Origin: Streptomyces sp. CGMCC 4.7035
GTDB lineage: Bacteria > Actinomycetota > Actinomycetes > Streptomycetales > Streptomycetaceae
Length of the DNA stretch: 64,000 nucleotides
Assembly: GCF_031583065.1 (NCBI RefSeq)
Contig: NZ_CP134053.1
Span: 5,497,001 to 5,561,000 of the forward strand
Direction of reading: 5' to 3'
Position numbers and translations under genes: made by a program. Under the pieces are notes generated by a model, which ran no database searches, was not told the DNA's origin, and saw nothing but the letters and a program-made list of their open reading frames with translations. Numbering within the stretch: the first letter of the stretch is position 1; the number at the start of each line of letters is the position of its first letter. Shown here piece after piece: positions 50,837-60,023 of this stretch.

Positions 50837-52891
50837 ATGTCCCCGCGTACGAACGAGAGCGCGCCGGCGAGCGGGCACGACGGCGGCCCGGAGGCCGAGC
50901 CGCCGAGCCCGACGCTCGGCGCGGCGGAGACCAGGCCCAAGGAGGGCACCTCGGACGCCCTGGAGGACATCGCACGCGCCTCGGACGCCCTGGAGGACAC
51001 CGCACGCGCTGAAGACGCTCGGAAGCACAGCGCACGCGCCGCAGACATCCGGGGGACCGCCACACCAGCCGCAGACACCCGGGAAGAAACCGCACGCGCC
51101 GGGGCACTCGATGGGAGCCTCGCATCGAACGCCGGGGAGGACGGGGAAAGCGCCGACGCGCCCGAGGAGAACCTCACGAGCACGCCGCCGACTCCACGCG
51201 CGCAGGTCGACCGGCTCGATTACGGGGCCGGCTGGCTGGCGCTGCTCGCCGAGCCGCACGGCGACGGCCTCCAGCCGGTCGACGCACCCGGCGCCGACAC
51301 TGCATCGTCGTCCCCCGAACCGAACGGCGAACCCCAGGTGATGAACACACCAACCGCCGCCACCGCAGCATCTCCTGAACCGGCCGACGGTTCCGAGCCG
51401 GTCGACGTACCCACCGACGGCACGACACCGTCTCCCGAACAGACCGGCCAGACCGGCCACCCGGAGACCGTGGCCGCACGGGCCGCCGCCGCGACGTCTC
51501 CCCGGCCGGCCGACGGTGGCGACGAGCGAATCGTCGCCCTACGGCGGTTCTCCGCGTCCGGGCGGCGGTGGCGCGGCCTTCAACTCGCGCTCTGCGTCAC
51601 CTCGTTGGCCGTGGCGCTCACCGCCGGGGCCGTTGTCATGGGTGCCGTTCGGGACGGCGGTACGACCCCCGTCGCGTCCACGGCCGACGGTGTCTCGCCC
51701 GCACTGCTCGCCAGTGGTGATCTCGACGCCGGCATCCGGGCCTTGCAGGCTCATCTCCGCGCCCAGCCACGGGACCACGGCAGCTGGGCGACCCTCGGCC
51801 TGGCATACGTGGAGCAGGCCCGCACCAAGGGCGACCCCTCCCGCTACCCCCAGGCGGAGCGCGCCCTCGACCGCTCGCTGAAGCTCCGCCCGGACAACGA
51901 CGCCGCGCTCGCCGGTCGCGCCGCCCTCGCCGCGGCCCGCCACGACTTCACCGGCGCCCTGAAGTACGCGGATCTGGCCCTGAAGCAGAACCCGTACAGC
52001 GAGCGCGCCCTCTCCTCCCGCATCGACGCGCTCGTCGAACTCGGCCGCTACGACGAGGCGTCGAAGGCCGCCGACCTGGCCGACTCGCGCCACCCTGGCG
52101 TCCCCGTCTTCACGCGGTACGCCTACGTGCACGAACTGCGCGGCGATGTGAAGACCGCCCGGCGCGTGCTGGAACAGGCCCTCGACACGGCCACCTCCCG
52201 CGGCGACATCGCGTACGTGGCGACGGCCCTCGGCCAGCTCGCCTGGAACCAGGGCCAGTACGAGACCGCCCTCAACCACTACGCCCGCGCACTCGCCGCC
52301 GACGACACCTACCTCCCCGCACTGGAGGGCCGCGCCCGCGCCCAGGCGGCCCAGGGTGACACCGCGGACGCGATCCGCGGCATGGAGCAGATCGTCGATC
52401 GCTATCCGCTCCCCCAACCGCTCGTCGAACTCGGCGAGTTGTACGAGGCGCGGGGCAAGGAGGGCGACCCGGCCAGGGCCCGCGACCAGTACGCCCTGGT
52501 CGACGCCTGGGTCTCGCTGGCGCGCGCCAACGGCGTCGACGCCGACCTCGACACGGCCCTCGCCGCCGCCGACCACGGCGACCGCACGGCCGCGCTGAGG
52601 GCCGCCCGCGCCGAGTGGGCGCGCCGCCACACCGTCCACACCGCGGACGCCCTCGCCTGGGCCCTGCACGTCAACGGCCGCGACCAGGAAGCCCTCCCGT
52701 ACGCCCGGCGGGCCACCGCCACCGGCTACCGCAACGCGAGCTTCCTCTACCACCGCGGCCTGATCGAGCGCGCCAACGGTCACACGAAGGAGGCCCGAGC
52801 CTCGCTCACCTCCGCGCTGAAGCTCAACGCCGGCTTCTCGCCGCTGGGCGCGCGTGAGGCCCGTAAGGCACTGGAGGCGATGAAGAAGTGA
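50837..52891 (+). CDS. TPR-repeat membrane protein with long disordered N-terminus
   Basis: A 684-residue protein. Residues 1-235 are low-complexity and rich in A, E, P, T and D, including an imperfect internal duplication ASDALEDIARASDALEDTAR encoded by 30-bp direct repeats near 50947-51006. A single transmembrane helix follows (LQLALCVTSLAVALTAGAVV, about residues 252-272). The remaining ~400 residues are tetratricopeptide repeats such as GSWATLGLAYVEQARTKGDP and YETALNHYARALAADDTYLP. The TPR part probably faces outside. The ATG has a GAGGAGAGGG site. It overlaps the NicO gene by 4 bp. Confidence 0.85.
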   Translation: MSPRTNESAPASGHDGGPEAEPPSPTLGAAETRPKEGTSDALEDIARASDALEDTARAEDARKHSARAADIRGTATPAADTREETARAGALDGSLASNAGEDGESADAPEENLTSTPPTPRAQVDRLDYGAGWLALLAEPHGDGLQPVDAPGADTASSSPEPNGEPQVMNTPTAATAASPEPADGSEPVDVPTDGTTPSPEQTGQTGHPETVAARAAAATSPRPADGGDERIVALRRFSASGRRWRGLQLALCVTSLAVALTAGAVVMGAVRDGGTTPVASTADGVSPALLASGDLDAGIRALQAHLRAQPRDHGSWATLGLAYVEQARTKGDPSRYPQAERALDRSLKLRPDNDAALAGRAALAAARHDFTGALKYADLALKQNPYSERALSSRIDALVELGRYDEASKAADLADSRHPGVPVFTRYAYVHELRGDVKTARRVLEQALDTATSRGDIAYVATALGQLAWNQGQYETALNHYARALAADDTYLPALEGRARAQAAQGDTADAIRGMEQIVDRYPLPQPLVELGELYEARGKEGDPARARDQYALVDAWVSLARANGVDADLDTALAAADHGDRTAALRAARAEWARRHTVHTADALAWALHVNGRDQEALPYARRATATGYRNASFLYHRGLIERANGHTKEARASLTSALKLNAGFSPLGAREARKALEAMKK

Positions 52892-54486
52892 ACCTCCGTC
52901 GCGTCGTCGCCTCCGGCGCGGCCGTCCTCACGGCCGCCTGCGCACTCGTCCTCGTTCCCTCGGGCGCCGCGAGCGCCCACCCGCTCGGCAACTTCACCGT
53001 CAACCGGTACGACGGCCTCGTCGCCGCCCCGGGAGAGCTGCGGATCGACCATGTCGAGGACCTCGCGGAGATCCCGGCCACCCAGGCCAGGCCCGATATC
53101 GAGAAGCTCGGTCTGACCGAGTGGGCCCGGCAGCGGTGCGCGAAGGCCGCCGAGGGCAGCAAGGTCACCGTCGACGGACGCCCTGCCACGCTCACCGTCG
53201 GCACGAGCCACGCGCAGCGGCGGCCCGGTCAGGCGGGGCTGAACACCCTGCGCGTGGAGTGCGGGCTGACGGCACCGCTGCCCAAGGGCGACTCCGTCAC
53301 CCTCGGCTTCCACAGCGCGGGCGCCTCGACCGGGCCCGGCTGGCGGGAGATCACGGCCCGCGGCGACCGTATGACGCTCACGGCCTCGGACGTGCCGAAG
53401 ACGTCCGTCTCACACGAACTCTCCAGCTATCCCAAGGAGTTGCTCTCCTCCCCCGCCGACACCGTCAAGGCCTCCCTGCGGGTGCGCCCCGGCGGCCCCG
53501 CCCTCGCCGACGACCAGCGGGACGCGCCGGCCGCCGCCATCCTTCCGCGCGGCGCCGACCGCTGGACCCGGGCGCTGGACGATCTGGTGGCCCGCCACGA
53601 CCTCACCCTCGGTTTCGCCACGCTTGCGCTGGTCATCGCGATCGGCCTCGGCGCCATGCACGCGCTCGCGCCGGGACATGGCAAGACCATCATGGCCGCG
53701 ACGGCGGCGGCCCGCGGCGGCCGAGCGAGGCTCAGGGACGTCCTGCCCCTGGCCGCGTCGGTGACGGTCACCCACACCCTGGGCGTGGTCGCCCTGGGCC
53801 TGCTGGTGACGGCCGGCTCCGCGGCGGCGCCCTCGGTGATCGCGTGGCTGGGCCTGGCGAGCGGGGTCCTGGTCACCCTGGCGGGCGCGTCGCTCGTACG
53901 ACGGGCCTGGCGCAACCGGGCACCTGCGCACGGGCATACGCACGTTCACGGGCACGGGCACACACATGCGCACGGAGACGACCACGGCCACTCGCACCAC
54001 CACTCGGACCATCCCCATCAGCACGACCACGGCGATCACGAACACGAACACGAACACGGTCACCGTCACGAACACGAACACGAACACGACCACGGCATCC
54101 CCCACAGCCACGGCGGCATCACCCACACGCACCCCACCGCCCCCACCCTCCGCGGCACGATCCTCCTCGGCTTCGCCGGTGGACTCGTGCCCAGTCCCTC
54201 CGCCGTGGTAGTGCTCGTGGGCGCCGCCGCGCTCGGCCAGGCATGGTTCGGGCTTCTGCTCGTCGTCGCGTACGGCGTAGGGCTCGCCCTGACGCTGACC
54301 GCTGCCGGGTTCGCCGTGGTCAAGCTGGGCAGCGGGATGAACCGCGTACTGGAGGGGCGCCCCCGCTGGACCGGCGGCCCGATGGCGGCGCTGGTGCGCA
54401 GGACCGCGCCGCTGGGGTCCGCGTTCGTCGTCGTGGCCCTCGGTGCCGGACTGGTGTTCAAGGGGGCGGCATCCGCACTCGGTTGA
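52888..54486 (+). CDS. NicO-family nickel/cobalt transporter with histidine-rich loop
   Basis: A 532-residue protein from a GTG that overlaps the TPR stop (GTGA). A signal peptide (VLTAACALVLVPSGAASAHP) precedes a ~200-residue extracytoplasmic domain. The membrane part contains the NicO signature GAMHALAPGHGKTIMAATAA and VTVTHTLGVVALGLLVTAGS, then a cytoplasmic-type loop of about 70 residues with more than 30 histidines (53930-54125, encoded by CACGAA-type repeats), then GTILLGFAGGLVPSPSAVVV. RcnA-like NicO proteins export Ni/Co; others import. The operon with DUF4331 suggests a metal-linked envelope system. Confidence 0.87.
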   Translation: MNLRRVVASGAAVLTAACALVLVPSGAASAHPLGNFTVNRYDGLVAAPGELRIDHVEDLAEIPATQARPDIEKLGLTEWARQRCAKAAEGSKVTVDGRPATLTVGTSHAQRRPGQAGLNTLRVECGLTAPLPKGDSVTLGFHSAGASTGPGWREITARGDRMTLTASDVPKTSVSHELSSYPKELLSSPADTVKASLRVRPGGPALADDQRDAPAAAILPRGADRWTRALDDLVARHDLTLGFATLALVIAIGLGAMHALAPGHGKTIMAATAAARGGRARLRDVLPLAASVTVTHTLGVVALGLLVTAGSAAAPSVIAWLGLASGVLVTLAGASLVRRAWRNRAPAHGHTHVHGHGHTHAHGDDHGHSHHHSDHPHQHDHGDHEHEHEHGHRHEHEHEHDHGIPHSHGGITHTHPTAPTLRGTILLGFAGGLVPSPSAVVVLVGAAALGQAWFGLLLVVAYGVGLALTLTAAGFAVVKLGSGMNRVLEGRPRWTGGPMAALVRRTAPLGSAFVVVALGAGLVFKGAASALG

Positions 54487-54546
54487 GCTACTTTTGGGGA
54501 GAAATGACGCGGAGTGGATACGCGGAGTGGAATCGCGCGGAGGCGA

Positions 54547-56202
54547 ATGGGGGACCCCGTGTCCGAAGAACCTGGCCATGAACGTGTGATCGCGGGGCGC
54601 TACCGTCTGCTGTCCCCCCTCGGCCAGGGCGGGATGGGTACGGTGTGGCGGGCCCGTGACGAGGTCCTGCACCGCGAGGTGGCCGTCAAGGAGGTACGCG
54701 CCCCGGCCGGGCTCCCGACGCCCGAGGTCGAGCGCATGTACACCCGGCTGGAGCGCGAGGCCTGGGCAGCGGCCCGGGTGGCGAACCGGAACGTGGTGAC
54801 GGTCTACGACGTGGCCCATGAGGACGGCCGCCCCTGGATCGTGATGGAACTGATCCGCGGGATCGCCCTGTCGGACCTGCTGGACGCGGAGGGGCCGATC
54901 TCCCCACAACGGGCCGCGCACATCGGTGCCGAGGTGCTGGCCGCCCTGCGCGCGGCGCACGCGGCCGGGGTGCTGCACCGCGACGTCAAACCGGGCAACG
55001 TCCTGCTGGCGAACGACGGCCGGGCGGTCCTCACGGACTTCGGTATCGCCATGGTCGAGGGCAGCTCCGCGCTGACCATGACCGGCGAGGTCATCGGATC
55101 ACCCGAGTTCCTCGCCCCCGAGCGGGCGCTCGGGCGCACGCCGGGGCCCGAGTCCGATCTGTGGTCGCTGGGCGTGCTGTTGTACGCGGCGGTCGAGGGC
55201 AACTCACCGTTCCGGCAGAACACCCCGTTGAGCACGCTGCGGGCGGTCGTCGACGAGGAGTTGCCGCCGCCGCGCCGGGCCGGGCCGCTGGCCGCGGTGA
55301 TCGAGGGGCTGCTGCGCAAGGACCCGGCCGAGCGCATCCCGGCCGAACGGGCCGAGCGGGACCTGCGGATCATCGGTGCGGGCGGCACCCCGCGCACGGG
55401 CACCTCCGCGTACACGCCGAACACGCCGTACACACCGACGGTCGCGGCCTTCTCGAGCGGACCGCCGACTCCCCCTCACCCCACACCCACACCCACACCC
55501 GCACCCACGCCCGCGGCCGGCGCCGCGACCCGGCCCGTGCACCAGGCTCCTCCCGAGCCACCGGATCGCAACCGTCGTGCCGCCGTCGTCCTGATCGCGG
55601 GGGTGGCCGCGCTCGCGCTGGCAGTCGCCGGGCTGACGTACGCGCTGGTGAACCGCGACAACGGCAGCGGCGGCAGGACCGGCACGAACAGCGAGTCCAC
55701 TCACAGCGACAGTGGCGGAGGGAAGACTTCGAGCAGTACGGGCGACAACACCAAGGGCGGCGGCGCCCCCACCGGCGAGCGGTCCGCTCCCCGTACGAGC
55801 GGCGCACCGAGTACGACCCCGCCCGCCCAGTCCGTCCGGGTGACGGTGACGGGGTCACACACCGAGTACAGCGGCGTCTGCCCGCCGCCGGAGGCCGAGG
55901 CGCCCAGGTTCACGGCGACGTTCACGGTGGGCAGCGTCCCGGTCGACCTGTCGTACCGCTGGGTGGCCAGGACGGGACAGCTGTCGGACCCGGACTGGAA
56001 GACGTTGTCGTTCCCCGCGGGCGAGGGCCGGACCAAGCAGCAGCAGATCGTCATCACCTCGTACGACACGGACGGTCCGGTGCACAACGAGATCAGTGTG
56101 GAGGTGCGCAGCCCGGTACGGGCCACGTCCAATTCCGTGCCGTTCTCCGTGACCTGTGAGACGGAGACCCCGACGGGCGGGGCCTCCCCCTCCAGTTCAT
56201 GA
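54547..56202 (+). CDS. Ser/Thr protein kinase, Pkn-type, membrane-anchored
   Basis: A 551-residue Hanks-type kinase. The glycine loop is LGQGGMGTVW, the ATP lysine K48 is in VAVKEV, the catalytic loop HRDVKPGN contains D146, and DFGIAM and SPEFLAPERALG follow. After the kinase domain (about 1-285) comes a Pro/Thr-rich linker (TPPHPTPTPTPAPTPAAGAA), one transmembrane helix (AAVVLIAGVAALALAVAGLT) and a ~150-residue extracytoplasmic sensor with two cysteines (SGVCPPPEAEAP and PFSVTCETE) rather than PASTA repeats. The ATG has GGAGG. It follows the NicO gene by 60 bp in the same direction. Confidence 0.9.
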   Translation: MGDPVSEEPGHERVIAGRYRLLSPLGQGGMGTVWRARDEVLHREVAVKEVRAPAGLPTPEVERMYTRLEREAWAAARVANRNVVTVYDVAHEDGRPWIVMELIRGIALSDLLDAEGPISPQRAAHIGAEVLAALRAAHAAGVLHRDVKPGNVLLANDGRAVLTDFGIAMVEGSSALTMTGEVIGSPEFLAPERALGRTPGPESDLWSLGVLLYAAVEGNSPFRQNTPLSTLRAVVDEELPPPRRAGPLAAVIEGLLRKDPAERIPAERAERDLRIIGAGGTPRTGTSAYTPNTPYTPTVAAFSSGPPTPPHPTPTPTPAPTPAAGAATRPVHQAPPEPPDRNRRAAVVLIAGVAALALAVAGLTYALVNRDNGSGGRTGTNSESTHSDSGGGKTSSSTGDNTKGGGAPTGERSAPRTSGAPSTTPPAQSVRVTVTGSHTEYSGVCPPPEAEAPRFTATFTVGSVPVDLSYRWVARTGQLSDPDWKTLSFPAGEGRTKQQQIVITSYDTDGPVHNEISVEVRSPVRATSNSVPFSVTCETETPTGGASPSSS

Positions 56203-56205
56203 CCG

Positions 56206-57012
56206 TCAGGCCGCGCTGGTCAGTACCGGCAGATAGCCGCCGGACTGGCCGGCCGCGGTCGGGTGGTAGGACTCGCCGATGTTCAGCCAGTTGAGGCTGT
56301 GCAGCCAGGAGTCGCTGGAGCAGATCTCGTGGCCGCTGAAGGTGGAGCGGACGTCGCCGAAGGTGAAGCCGTGGTCGGCGGCGCGCTTGGCGATCGCGGC
56401 GTCGATGTAGTCAGCGGCACCGTTGATCGCGGACCGCTTGGTCTGGGACAGGCCGAGACAGGTGCCGCCGAGCTGGTAGAAGCGGGGGTAACCCAGCACG
56501 ACCACATGGGCCGAGGGGGCCTTGGCGCTGATCGCCGAGTAGACGTTGTCGAGCCGGCCGGGCAGGGTCGAGTCGACGTACGCCTTGGCCGTCGCGATCC
56601 GGGACAGGCAGGCGCTGTCGGACTGGAGCACGCACGTTGTCATGACGTCGGCGAAGCCCGCGTCATTGCCGCCGATGGTGAGGGAGACGAGGCCAGTCGA
56701 TGCGCTGAGGGTGCCGAGCTGATTGTTGATCACATCAGTGGTCACGGCGCCCGAGCAGGCCAGGAAGCTGAACGAGGCGGGGGCGTGGGCGGCCTGCCAC
56801 AGGTACGGGTAGGCCTTGGTGCTGCGGGAGCAGTCGCCGCTGGAGCTGATGTAGCTGCCGGCGCCGACACCGGCGGAGTAGGAGTCGCCGAGGGCCACAT
56901 ATCCGGTGGCCGCCGCGAGGGGGGACGCCTGGGCCGCGGCGGCCCCGGTGAGGGCGAAGCCGAGGGCGAGGAGGAGCGAAGTCACATATGCCGCGATTCG
57001 GGAACGTCTCAT
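56206..57012 (-). CDS. Secreted SGNH/GDSL esterase
   Basis: A 268-residue secreted hydrolase. A signal peptide (AYVTSLLLALGFALTGAAAA) is followed by YVALGDSYSAGVGAG with nucleophile S44, the oxyanion motif SLTIGGNDAGFADV and the catalytic histidine in GESYHPTAAGQSGG. Six cysteines probably form three disulfides. Close relatives are Streptomyces extracellular esterases/lipases of the SGNH superfamily. The ATG has a strong AGGGAGG site. It converges with the kinase gene, with only 3 bp between the two stops. Confidence 0.92.
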   Translation of the reverse strand: MRRSRIAAYVTSLLLALGFALTGAAAAQASPLAAATGYVALGDSYSAGVGAGSYISSSGDCSRSTKAYPYLWQAAHAPASFSFLACSGAVTTDVINNQLGTLSASTGLVSLTIGGNDAGFADVMTTCVLQSDSACLSRIATAKAYVDSTLPGRLDNVYSAISAKAPSAHVVVLGYPRFYQLGGTCLGLSQTKRSAINGAADYIDAAIAKRAADHGFTFGDVRSTFSGHEICSSDSWLHSLNWLNIGESYHPTAAGQSGGYLPVLTSAA

Positions 57013-57315
57013 GGAACCTCCCTTTAGCAGGACCTCTGCCACAACTGTCGTAGCAGCTACGCGTGTTGACAGGAAGTGTCCATGCCAAGACTTTCGACGC
57101 CTGCCGGGATCGGTCCCGCGCATTCACGATGAGTCCGATTGCCACACCAGTCCCGCGCTGAACACCCGTTCTCCAAAGGCCGTAACCGCCTTCGGGGAAC
57201 ACATGTTTAAAGCGGGCCAAGAACCTGTGCGTGCCGCTTCCGCATCTTGACGATCCCCCGCCCGCTGCGCGACATTGAAGCCCGGCATCCGGCGCTTCGG
57301 GGGGCAAAGTCGCCA
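57013..57315. other. Intergenic region between divergent esterase and membrane-protein genes
   Basis: This 303-bp spacer has lower GC than its surroundings and the esterase ribosome site at its left edge. A TTG-initiated in-frame extension of the downstream gene begins at 57247 but has no ribosome site. I see no operator or RNA gene. Confidence 0.4.
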
Positions 57316-57738
57316 ATGCAGACGATAGGCATCAAGCCACCTTCATCAGGCAAGGATGGGCAGTCGGGGCAGGATCCGGGGAGGGATCTGTTTCCTCTGC
57401 TCGCAGGCGCGGCGGTCGCCTTCGCGGGGGTCGGTGCGATCCTCGCGCTCAGCGACGCCGACTCACCGCTGCGCGGCCCGTTCACGCTGTTCTTCCTGCT
57501 CGCCGCGCCGGCAACGGCCGTCGGAGCCGCCTTGCGGGGGCTGGAACCCTTGTCCCGCACGGTGGTGTCCGTCGCGGGGGCGATCGCGATCGATCTGCTG
57601 GTTGCCCAAGGCATGTTGGCGGTACACCGGTGGTCGGTCCGCGGCGGCATCGTCGCGGTGACCGTGATCAGCTCCCTCGTTCTCCTGCTGGTACTGGTAC
57701 GGCGGCATCGCGGCCGTACGGCGAGAAGACGGGCCTGA
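57316..57738 (+). CDS. Small membrane protein of unknown function
   Basis: A 140-residue protein with four hydrophobic helices (FPLLAGAAVAFAGVGAILAL, FTLFFLLAAPATAVGAALRG, TVVSVAGAIAIDLLVAQGML, GGIVAVTVISSLVLLLVLV) and a basic tail. I do not recognise a family. It ends 4 bp before the CelD-like gene and probably belongs to the polysaccharide cluster's transcription unit. The ATG at 57316 lacks a strong ribosome site. Confidence 0.68.
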   Translation: MQTIGIKPPSSGKDGQSGQDPGRDLFPLLAGAAVAFAGVGAILALSDADSPLRGPFTLFFLLAAPATAVGAALRGLEPLSRTVVSVAGAIAIDLLVAQGMLAVHRWSVRGGIVAVTVISSLVLLLVLVRRHRGRTARRRA

Positions 57739-57742
57739 AGAC

Positions 57743-58837
57743 GTGGATATCAGCGTGTACCGCCCCGGCGAACTCAGCGCCGCCGACCGGGCGGCGTGGA
57801 CGGCTTTGCAGTCGAAGGCCCATCTGAACGGTTCGCCCGGGCTGGCGAACCCGTTCCTGTCCCCGGAGTTCGCGCTCGCCGTGGGCCGGACGAGACGTGG
57901 CGTGCGCATAGCCGTCGCCCGCGAGGACGGCGAGCCGGCCGCGTTCTTCCCGTTCCAGAGAACCGCCGCCGGCGTCGGCCGGGCCGTCGGCCTCGGCGTC
58001 TCGGACTGTCAGGGCCTGGTACACCGGCCCGGCTTCACCTGGGACGCCCAGGAGCTGCTGCGGGCCTGCGGGCTCGCGGTCTGGGAGTTCGACCACCTGG
58101 CGGAAGGCCAGGCGCCGTTCGAGGCGGGAGCCTCCGGCACCTTCCCGTCCCCGGTCATGGACGTCGACCAGGGGTATGAAACGTATCTGCGCCAGCTGCG
58201 CGCCCAGTCGCCGAAGTTCACCCGCACGACGCTCGCCAAGGAGCGCAAGCTCGGACGGGACTCGGGTGAGGTGCGCTACGTCCACGACGAACGCGATCCG
58301 GTCGCCCTGCGTACGCTGATGGGCTGGAAGTCGGCGCAGTACCGCAGAACCGGGCGCAGCGACCGCTTCGCGCACCCCTGGATCAACCAGCTGGTGCACC
58401 AGCTCTTCCACACCCGCTCCGAGCCGTTCGCGGGGATCCTGTCGGTGCTCTACGTGGACGGCAAGCCGATCGCCGCGCACTTCGGGCTGCGCACCGAGCG
58501 GGTGCTGGCCTGCTGGTTCCCGGCGTACGACCCGGAGTTCGCGAAATTCTCGCCCGGGCTGATCCTGCATCTGCGGATGGCCGAGGCGGCCGCTGCCGAC
58601 GGTATCGCCTATCTGGATCTGGGGCGGGGCCAGAAGGAATACAAGGACTCCCTGAAGACACGCGAGCTTTTGGTGTCGGAAGGGTGGGTGACCCGTCGTC
58701 ACCCTGTCGCGTTCGGACACAGGGCGCGCCGCGCCCCGGTCCGGGCACTGCGCAATGCGGTGCTGTCTCGGCCGGAACTCTTCGAGCCGGCCGACAAGAT
58801 CCTGAAACGGATGGGGAAAATCCGTTCGAAGGGTTGA
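57743..58837 (+). CDS. GNAT-type acyltransferase, CelD/BcsL-like (FemAB fold)
   Basis: A 364-residue protein from a GTG start. The N-terminal half (LANPFLSPEFALAVGRTRRG, VREDGEPAAFFPFQR-like) and the acetyltransferase domain with ILSVLYVDGKPIAAHFGLRT, CWFPAYDPEFAKFSPGLILH and YLDLGRGQKEYKDSLKTREL match the Acetyltransf_6 family named after CelD of cellulose biosynthesis clusters. These enzymes probably acylate sugars or amino groups of surface polysaccharides. It starts the visible series of polysaccharide genes. Confidence 0.85.
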   Translation: MDISVYRPGELSAADRAAWTALQSKAHLNGSPGLANPFLSPEFALAVGRTRRGVRIAVAREDGEPAAFFPFQRTAAGVGRAVGLGVSDCQGLVHRPGFTWDAQELLRACGLAVWEFDHLAEGQAPFEAGASGTFPSPVMDVDQGYETYLRQLRAQSPKFTRTTLAKERKLGRDSGEVRYVHDERDPVALRTLMGWKSAQYRRTGRSDRFAHPWINQLVHQLFHTRSEPFAGILSVLYVDGKPIAAHFGLRTERVLACWFPAYDPEFAKFSPGLILHLRMAEAAAADGIAYLDLGRGQKEYKDSLKTRELLVSEGWVTRRHPVAFGHRARRAPVRALRNAVLSRPELFEPADKILKRMGKIRSKG

Positions 58838-59158
58838 GTTACGGCCATACCAACAAAAAGGCGGGACAGCGTTCCAGGTCTTGCCATAATGGCGTAATCG
58901 TCAATACCGTCATACATCAACCCGCATCGGTCCATCATCAAGCGGATCCAGGGGAGGGCTCAGGTACCGCGATGGTTCCGGAGCGGGGCGCGGTAGGGGG
59001 GTGCCGTGCTCGGCGACCACGGTCGTACGAGTCGTGCCGCGCGACCGGCTGCCGTTTTCCCGGCAGGCGGCCAGCTTTGCCAGCTCACCCGGCGTGCACG
59101 GAGATCCATTTCGGCATGCCGTAAGTGAGAACCCCCCTTTCGAACCGGACAAAGAGCC
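58838..59158. other. Upstream region of the glycosyltransferase cluster
   Basis: A 320-bp stretch without a convincing gene. Its first 100 bp are unusually AT-rich for this window (CATAATGGCGTAATCGTCAA near 58885) and are the likely promoter zone. The rest is GC-rich leader. An in-frame extension of the next gene to 59001 is open but not protein-like. Confidence 0.4.
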
Positions 59159-59182
59159 GGACCGCCCAGGGGCGGGCGGTCC
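59159..59182 (+). promoter_or_regulatory. Leader hairpin directly before the glycosyltransferase ribosome site
   Basis: Perfect 9-bp stem GGACCGCCC / GGGCGGTCC with a 6-nt loop, ending 8 nt before the GAGAGGGA ribosome site. It could act as an attenuator or translational control element. Confidence 0.5.
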
Positions 59183-59204
59183 ACCGGACGAGAGGGACCA
59201 GCTC

Positions 59205-60023
59205 ATGAGTTCATTCCTGCGCTCTGCCGTTTCGGATCAAGATCCGTTAATGCAGGGCAAGTACCGGCCCATCTCCTCTCACCTGGCCATTGCGCCGCCG
59301 GTGAGCGTGGTGATCCCCGCCATGAATGAGGCGGAGAATCTCCCCTACGTCTTCAAGACCCTTCCCGGCTGGATTCACGAAGTGGTTCTTGTGGACGGCA
59401 ATTCCACCGACAACACCGTGGAGGTCGCGCGAGAGCTGTGGCCGGAGGTGAAGGTCGTCGAGCAGCGGGGCAAGGGCAAGGGTGATGCCCTGATCACCGG
59501 GTTCGAGGCCTGCACCGGCGACATCATCGTGATGGTCGACGCGGACGGCTCGGCGGACGGTCACGAGATCGTCAGCTACGTCTCCGCCCTGGTGTCCGGC
59601 GCCGACTTCGCGAAGGGCTCGCGGTTCGCGAACGGCGGCGGCACGTCCGACATGACACCCATCCGCAAGCTGGGCAACCGGGTCCTGTGCGCGATCGTCA
59701 ACGCCAAGTTCGGCGCGCGCTACACCGACCTGTGCTACGGATACAACGCGTTCTGGCGGCACTGCCTCGACAAGATCGACCTCGACTGCACGGGCTTCGA
59801 AGTCGAGACCCTGATGAACATCCGGGTCGTCAAGGCAGGACTCAAGGTGCAGGAGATACCCAGCCACGAGTACCTCCGCATCCATGGCGCGAGCAATCTG
59901 CGCGCGGTGCGGGACGGCTTCCGGGTGCTGAACGTGATCCTCAAGGAGCGCTCCAACCGGCGCGCGCTGCGCCGCCGCAAGCACGCCGTGGCGCTCGACT
60001 CGGGCCGGGGAGAGGTGTCTTGA
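59205..60023 (+). CDS. Family 2 glycosyltransferase, DPM1-like, with a TTA codon
   Basis: A 272-residue GT-A enzyme. SVVIPAMNEAENLPYVFKTL opens the nucleotide-sugar fold, EVVLVDGNSTDNTVEVAREL follows, and the metal-binding DAD is in IIVMVDADGSADG. LCYGYNAFWRHCLDKIDLDC and GFEVETLMNIRVVKAGLKVQ place it near dolichol/polyprenol-phosphate sugar synthases, but no C-terminal membrane helices follow. Codon 15 (59247-59249) is TTA, the rare leucine codon read by the bldA tRNA, so translation probably depends on developmental stage. ATG 59205 has GAGAGGGA; a second ATG at 59250 lies just after the TTA. Confidence 0.88.
   Translation: MSSFLRSAVSDQDPLMQGKYRPISSHLAIAPPVSVVIPAMNEAENLPYVFKTLPGWIHEVVLVDGNSTDNTVEVARELWPEVKVVEQRGKGKGDALITGFEACTGDIIVMVDADGSADGHEIVSYVSALVSGADFAKGSRFANGGGTSDMTPIRKLGNRVLCAIVNAKFGARYTDLCYGYNAFWRHCLDKIDLDCTGFEVETLMNIRVVKAGLKVQEIPSHEYLRIHGASNLRAVRDGFRVLNVILKERSNRRALRRRKHAVALDSGRGEVS

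Noticed and set aside
48548..51460. 970-codon minus-strand frame across the sigK and DUF4331 region
   Set aside because: Shadow of real genes; includes part of sigK in another frame and lacks any motif.
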